In this document: piece by piece, positions 13,628 through 13,823 of the stretch
How the letters are laid out: each line of letters starts with the position of its first letter
How positions within the stretch are numbered: position 1 is the first letter of the stretch
Assembly: GCA_934668295.1 (NCBI GenBank)
Contig: CAKUND010000040.1
Location: forward strand, 1-13,823
Direction: 5' to 3'
Length of the DNA: 13,823 nucleotides
Source: an uncultured Oscillospiraceae bacterium
GTDB taxonomy: Bacteria; Bacillota; Clostridia; Oscillospirales; Oscillospiraceae
Made by a program: the position numbers and the translations under genes
Notes under the pieces: generated by a model
What the model was told of the DNA's origin: nothing
Database searches by the model: none
What the model saw: the letters and a program-made list of their open reading frames with translations, nothing else

Positions 13628-13823
13628 TCAGCCGTCGATGTCGACCCACTCATAGCCGAGGTAGGTTGTGAAGGCTTCTTTCAGGATCTCCTTGTAGTGG
13701 CCCTCGCAGATGGCGGTGTGGTGCTTGAAGCCGCCCTTGGCGAGCTTGATGCACTTATCCTGCAGGTGCGGGATCTCCGCGACGCCGCCGCAGCCGAAGT
13801 AGCCGTCCTCGATGGGATCGTCG
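13628..13823 (-). CDS. C-terminal end of an L-fucose/L-arabinose isomerase-family-like protein (partial)
   Basis: Only the last 65 codons and the stop (TGA, read from 13630 to 13628) are in the window; the gene continues past the right edge. The visible peptide contains EDGYFGCGGVAEIPHLQ, GGFKHHTAICEG and, near the end, FTTYLGYEWVDIDG. The Gly-rich stretch followed by IPxLQ and a GFxHH motif resembles the C-terminus of L-fucose isomerase-like sugar isomerases. This is recognition from memory on a short fragment, so a different sugar isomerase or an uncharacterised relative is possible. It is on the same strand as the cytidylate-kinase-like gene, but a probable terminator and a separate promoter lie between them. 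Confidence 0.6.
   Translation of the reverse strand, partial: DDPIEDGYFGCGGVAEIPHLQDKCIKLAKGGFKHHTAICEGHYKEILKEAFTTYLGYEWVDIDG

Overview
The window looks like chromosome from a GC-rich anaerobic member of the Bacillota, most likely class Clostridia and possibly an Oscillospiraceae-type gut bacterium. This is inferred from the S-layer-homology surface protein, the tandem glycine riboswitch, the split gcvPA/gcvPB genes, strong AGGAGG-type ribosome binding sites, a sigma-A-like promoter and roughly 60% GC by eye. No rRNA, tRNA, insertion sequence, integrase or CRISPR array was seen.

Layout. (1) 1-3432, plus strand: the 3' part of a very large cell-surface protein with Ig/InlB-like repeats and three C-terminal SLH domains, followed by a strong terminator. 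(2) 3522-4760, minus strand: a MOFRL-family glycerate 2-kinase with its own promoter near 4872-4899. (3) 4979-5220, plus strand: a weak promoter candidate, then a tandem glycine riboswitch ending in an intrinsic terminator. (4) 5238-12851, plus strand: a tightly packed operon of a MetV-like cysteine-rich protein, a single-chain fusion of aminomethyltransferase (GcvT) and serine hydroxymethyltransferase (SHMT), gcvH, gcvPA, gcvPB and lplA, closed by a bidirectional terminator. (5) 12912-13520, minus strand: a cytidylate-kinase-like protein with a clear promoter. (6) 13628-13823, minus strand: the 3' end of a gene resembling the L-fucose/L-arabinose isomerase family, cut by the window edge.

How it works together (inference from families). 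Excess glycine would stabilise the riboswitch and let transcription pass the terminator. GcvPA/GcvPB decarboxylate glycine and pass the aminomethyl group to lipoylated GcvH. LplA attaches the lipoate. The T-protein half of the fusion makes 5,10-methylene-THF, and the SHMT half can add that carbon to a second glycine to make serine. The MetV-like protein points to a second outlet, reduction of methylene-THF to methyl-THF. No dihydrolipoamide dehydrogenase (L-protein) and no metF lie in the window. The divergent glycerate kinase could connect serine-derived glycerate to 2-phosphoglycerate, but that link is only contextual.

The most notable items are the 888-residue GcvT-SHMT fusion and the MetV-like gene placed first in a glycine-riboswitch operon.
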